Below are positions 5,764 through 7,927 of a stretch of DNA of 7,927 nt, in pieces. The first letter of the stretch is position 1, and each line of letters opens with the position of its first letter. The position numbers and the translations under genes are program-made. This DNA comes from Planctomycetota bacterium. Lineage in GTDB: Bacteria; Planctomycetota; MHYJ01; WSZJ01; JACPWG01. Location: positions 1 to 7,927 of the forward strand of contig JACRIP010000050.1 of assembly GCA_016220045.1 (NCBI GenBank), read 5' to 3'. The notes under the pieces are model-generated. The model searched no databases and had not been told where the DNA came from. It saw only the letters and a list, made by a program, of their open reading frames with translations.

Positions 5764-6726
5764 CTACGTCGCGGTCGGGCGGCGCAACCAGGCGGCGAAG
5801 CGCCGGACGCCTTCCTCGATGGGGAAGGCCGGAGCGTAGCCGAGGAGCCGGCGGGCCTTCGAGATGTCGGCGAAGGTCTGCGGCACATCCCCGGGCGCAT
5901 CCGGCAGCCACTTGAGGAGGGCCTTCCTTCCCAGGGCTTCCTCGAGCAGGCGGATCAGATGGGAAAGCTCGACGGTGCGCGATTCGCCCAGGTTGAAGAT
6001 GTCGAAGGGCGTGTCGACGTTCATGGCGCCGAGGATGCCCTGGAGCACGTCCTCGTAATAGGTGTAATCCCGGATGGAGCGGCCGTCTCCGAAGACCGGA
6101 AGCTCGCGGCCGGCCTCGATCAGGCGCGCGAACTTGTGGATCGCCATGTCGGGACGCTGGCGCGGGCCGTAGACGGTGAAGAAGCGCAGGCAGACGCACG
6201 AGAGGCCGTAGAGGCGGCTATAGGCGCGGCAGTGCAGTTCGCCCGCGCGCTTGGTGACGCCGTAGGGGGAGATCGGCTCGATTTCGGGGTCGTCCTCGCG
6301 GAAAGGCACGCGCGGGGAAACGCCGTAGACCGAGGAGGAGGAGGCGAAGACGAAGCGGCGGACGCCGCCGACGGCGCGCGCGGCCTCGAGGAGGTTGATC
6401 GTGCCGCAGCAGTTCACCTGCTCGTAGAGGATCGGGTCGACGAGCGAGGGGCGGACGCCGGCGCGCGCGGCGAGATGGACGATCACCGCGGGGCGCCAGG
6501 TCTCGAGCGCGCGGCGGCAGAGGGCGGCGTCGCGGATGTCGCCCTCGATCAGCTCGGCCGGGCCGGCGGCGCGGACCGCGGCGAAGTTCTCGCGCTTGAT
6601 GCGGGGATCGTAGTAGTCGTTGAATTCGTCGAGGCCGACGACGCGGTAGCCGTCGCGGAGCAGGCGCTCGGCGAGGTGGGAGCCGATGAAGCCGGCGGCG
6701 CCGGTGACGAGGACGGTGTCGGACAT
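5764..6726 (-). CDS. Extended SDR epimerase, UDP-glucuronate 4-epimerase type
   Basis: A 320-residue NAD-dependent epimerase. The Rossmann motif TGAAGFIG is at 8-15 and GLDEFNDYYDPRIKREN follows beta-2 (31-47). The NDYYD signature is typical of UDP-glucuronate 4-epimerases. Other features are HLAARAGVRPS (84-94), SSSSVYG (129-135), catalytic YGVTK (Y155, K159) and RFFTVYGPRQRPDMAIHKF (181-199). It would interconvert the C4 epimers of a UDP-hexuronate (GlcA/GalA) in the cytoplasm. A UDP-glucose or UDP-GlcNAc 4-epimerase role cannot be excluded from sequence alone. The Shine-Dalgarno is weak (GGA about 12 nt upstream). The gene begins 123 nt after lpxB and is followed after 37 nt by the methyltransferase-glycosyltransferase gene, so it heads the sugar group. 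Confidence 0.85.
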   Translation of the reverse strand: MSDTVLVTGAAGFIGSHLAERLLRDGYRVVGLDEFNDYYDPRIKRENFAAVRAAGPAELIEGDIRDAALCRRALETWRPAVIVHLAARAGVRPSLVDPILYEQVNCCGTINLLEAARAVGGVRRFVFASSSSVYGVSPRVPFREDDPEIEPISPYGVTKRAGELHCRAYSRLYGLSCVCLRFFTVYGPRQRPDMAIHKFARLIEAGRELPVFGDGRSIRDYTYYEDVLQGILGAMNVDTPFDIFNLGESRTVELSHLIRLLEEALGRKALLKWLPDAPGDVPQTFADISKARRLLGYAPAFPIEEGVRRFAAWLRRPTAT

Positions 6727-6752
6727 CGGCGGGGGGATCCGCGAGAACAGGG

Positions 6753-6780
6753 GGGACCAGGGGCCAGGGATCAGGGATCA
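6753..6780. repeat. Heptamer tandem array, GGGAYCA type
   Basis: Four consecutive 7-nt units, GGGACCA, GGGGCCA, GGGATCA and GGGATCA. The array lies in the 123-nt spacer between lpxB and the SDR gene, 27 nt upstream of the SDR start. Confidence 0.7.
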
Positions 6781-6804
6781 GGACGGCGCTGGGCGGGGCG
6801 GGGG

Positions 6805-6846
6805 AATTGTAGATTGGGAACGGCAAATTGTAGATTGAATTTTGCC
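6805..6846. repeat. 21-bp (3 x 7) degenerate direct repeat downstream of lpxB
   Basis: AATTGTAGATTG occurs at 6805-6816 and again at 6826-6837. The copies are 21 nt apart, which is three 7-nt steps. It is a distinct AT-rich island immediately after the lpxB stop codon. It has no stem-loop or T-run that would make it a terminator. Confidence 0.65.
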
Positions 6847-6849
6847 GGG

Positions 6850-7927
6850 CTACGGGGCGGAGCGGCAGCGCAGGAGGTCCAGGACGGCTTCCGCCGCGCG
6901 GCCGGCGGCGCCGGGCCCGCCCAGCCGGTCGCGGAGCGCCGCCAGCTCCGCCGCGATCCGGGAAAGCCGGCCCGCGCGGAACATCGCCAACGCTTCGGCG
7001 GCCAGATTCTCCGGCGTCGCGTCGCTCTGCATCCGCTCGGGCACGAGCATCCGCCCAGCCACGATGTTGGGCAGGGCGAATACCCGGGTTTTCAGGAGCA
7101 GTCGGCCGACCAGCCAACTCAACAGGCCGAGGCGGTACATCACGACCATCGGCACGCCGAGCAGCGCGGCCTCCAGCGTCACCGTGCCCGACGCGACGAG
7201 GAGCAGGTCGCAGGCGCGCATCGCGTCGTAGCTCGCGCCGCGCACGACCGCGAGCGGCAGGCCGGCCGCGAGTGCGGAAAAGTCCGCGGTTTCGATCCCG
7301 GGGGCGCAGCCGCCGACGAAGCGCGCATCCGGCATGTCCCGGAGGATCAGGCGCGCCGCGTCCGCGAGGATCGGCAGGTGCCGGCGCACCAGCACGCCGC
7401 GACTGCCGGGAAAGAGGCCGATCACCGGCCCGGCCTCCGGCAGGCCGAGCGCCCGCCGCGCGGCGCCCCGGGCGGCAACCGGGTCCGCCGCCCCGGCCGC
7501 GATCTCCGGCGCCAGGATGTCGAGCAGCGGATGGCCGACGCAGCGCGCATCCACTCCGTGCGCGCGGTAGAGCTCCTCTTCGAACGGGAAGAAGACCACC
7601 ATGCGATCGACCAGGCGCGCCACGTCCTTGATGCGGCCCGGCCGCCACGCCCAGAGCTGCGGGCTGATGTAGTAGACCAGCGGCACCCGCTGGTCCTTCA
7701 CGCGCTCCGCGAAGCGCAGGTTGAACTCCGGCGAGTCGATCAGGACCGCGCCCGCCGGGCGCTCGCGGCGCAGCACGCTGATCAGGCGCCGGTAGAGGCG
7801 GGCGAACTCGGCGACGTGGCCGAGCGCTTCGCCGATGCCGACCGCGCCGCTCTGGGTCACGTCGGCGAGCAGTTCGACGCCGGCCGCGGCCATGCGCGGG
7901 CCGCCGACGCCGATCAGCCTCAGCCCC
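6850..7927 (-). CDS. lpxB: Lipid-A-disaccharide synthase LpxB (5' end outside window)
   Basis: Family GT19 enzyme that joins UDP-2,3-diacylglucosamine to lipid X (2,3-diacylglucosamine 1-phosphate) to form the lipid A disaccharide at the inner face of the cytoplasmic membrane. About 358 residues are visible. The frame continues upstream of the ATG at 7893 to the window edge with LRLIGVGGPRMAAAGVELL, the conserved N-terminal GxGGPxM segment, so that ATG is internal and roughly 20-40 residues are missing. Family landmarks (numbered from the Met at 7893) are LIDSPEFNLRFA (51-62), VYYISPQLWAWRPGRI (73-88), VGHPLLD (119-125), LFPGSRG (160-166), SGTVTLEAALLGVPMVVMYR (235-254) and LPNIVAGRMLVPE (274-286). 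The GSR motif is followed by GVLVRR, where many LpxB proteins carry a Glu. The presence of lpxB indicates a Gram-negative outer membrane with lipid A. Confidence 0.95.
   Translation of the reverse strand, partial: GLRLIGVGGPRMAAAGVELLADVTQSGAVGIGEALGHVAEFARLYRRLISVLRRERPAGAVLIDSPEFNLRFAERVKDQRVPLVYYISPQLWAWRPGRIKDVARLVDRMVVFFPFEEELYRAHGVDARCVGHPLLDILAPEIAAGAADPVAARGAARRALGLPEAGPVIGLFPGSRGVLVRRHLPILADAARLILRDMPDARFVGGCAPGIETADFSALAAGLPLAVVRGASYDAMRACDLLLVASGTVTLEAALLGVPMVVMYRLGLLSWLVGRLLLKTRVFALPNIVAGRMLVPERMQSDATPENLAAEALAMFRAGRLSRIAAELAALRDRLGGPGAAGRAAEAVLDLLRCRSAP

Noticed and set aside
5727..5900. N-terminal extension of the methyltransferase-GT protein
   Set aside because: It overlaps the upstream SDR gene, and its residues are Pro/Ser/Arg-rich and antisense-like. 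The ATG at 5726 has a Shine-Dalgarno and begins right at the methyltransferase fold.
4350..5915. Long plus-strand open frame (521 codons) opposite the methyltransferase-GT gene
   Set aside because: It is a by-product of GC-rich codon use on the minus strand. The translation is low-complexity Gly/Val/Ala/Asp/Glu/Arg with no motif, while the opposite strand encodes two intact enzyme domains.
6794..6860. 8-bp direct repeat CGGGGCGG around the AATTGTA-type array, as a target duplication
   Set aside because: The copies (6794-6801 and 6853-6860) are low-complexity G/C and not placed exactly at the array edges, so chance is a sufficient explanation.

Overview
The window is a GC-rich stretch of a Gram-negative bacterial chromosome in which all seven supported genes lie on the minus strand, so transcription runs from position 7927 towards position 1. 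The Gram-negative assignment rests on lpxB (lipid A synthesis), a nucleotide-sugar/glycosyltransferase cluster and a type IVb (Flp-type) prepilin. Short degenerate tandem repeats in the spacers and a 'GTAGTCCCGGGCT' type palindrome suggest a PVC-like or environmental lineage, but this is only an impression. No rRNA, marker gene or search result supports a taxon.

Layout in transcription order. (1) 7927-6850: lpxB, lacking its 5' end at the window edge. (2) 6726-5764: extended SDR epimerase of the UDP-glucuronate/UDP-glucose 4-epimerase type. (3) 5726-4329: two-domain protein, SAM methyltransferase followed by a GT2 glycosyltransferase. (4) 4316-3273: CDP-paratose 2-epimerase-like SDR. (5) 3244-2126: SDR resembling dTDP-L-rhamnose 4-epimerases, with an inserted four-cysteine putative zinc ribbon. 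(6) 2018-1155: Flp-type prepilin N-terminus joined to a domain with an HEXXH zinc-protease motif. (7) 843-148: secreted protein of unknown function. Genes 2-5 are separated by only 12-37 nt and look like one operon. lpxB is 123 nt upstream of them. Genes 6 and 7 have longer leaders (107 and 311 nt) and may be expressed separately.

Genes 2-5 read as a pathway that makes one or more epimerised (probably deoxy) nucleotide sugars and transfers a sugar to a lipid carrier or a growing glycan. Next to lpxB, a role in LPS or another surface glycan is the natural inference. The pilin-metallopeptidase and the secreted protein would also act in or beyond the envelope.

The most unusual points are the prepilin/HEXXH fusion and the spacers. 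Three of the spacers hold short, degenerate tandem repeats with a 7- or 8-base period and different unit sequences. Two octamer arrays face each other as an inverted pair around a smaller inverted repeat (895-1082). One heptamer array is bracketed by a 9-bp direct repeat. The left end of the window holds a near-perfect 28-bp inverted repeat nested in a second inverted repeat, resembling a REP/MITE-type element.
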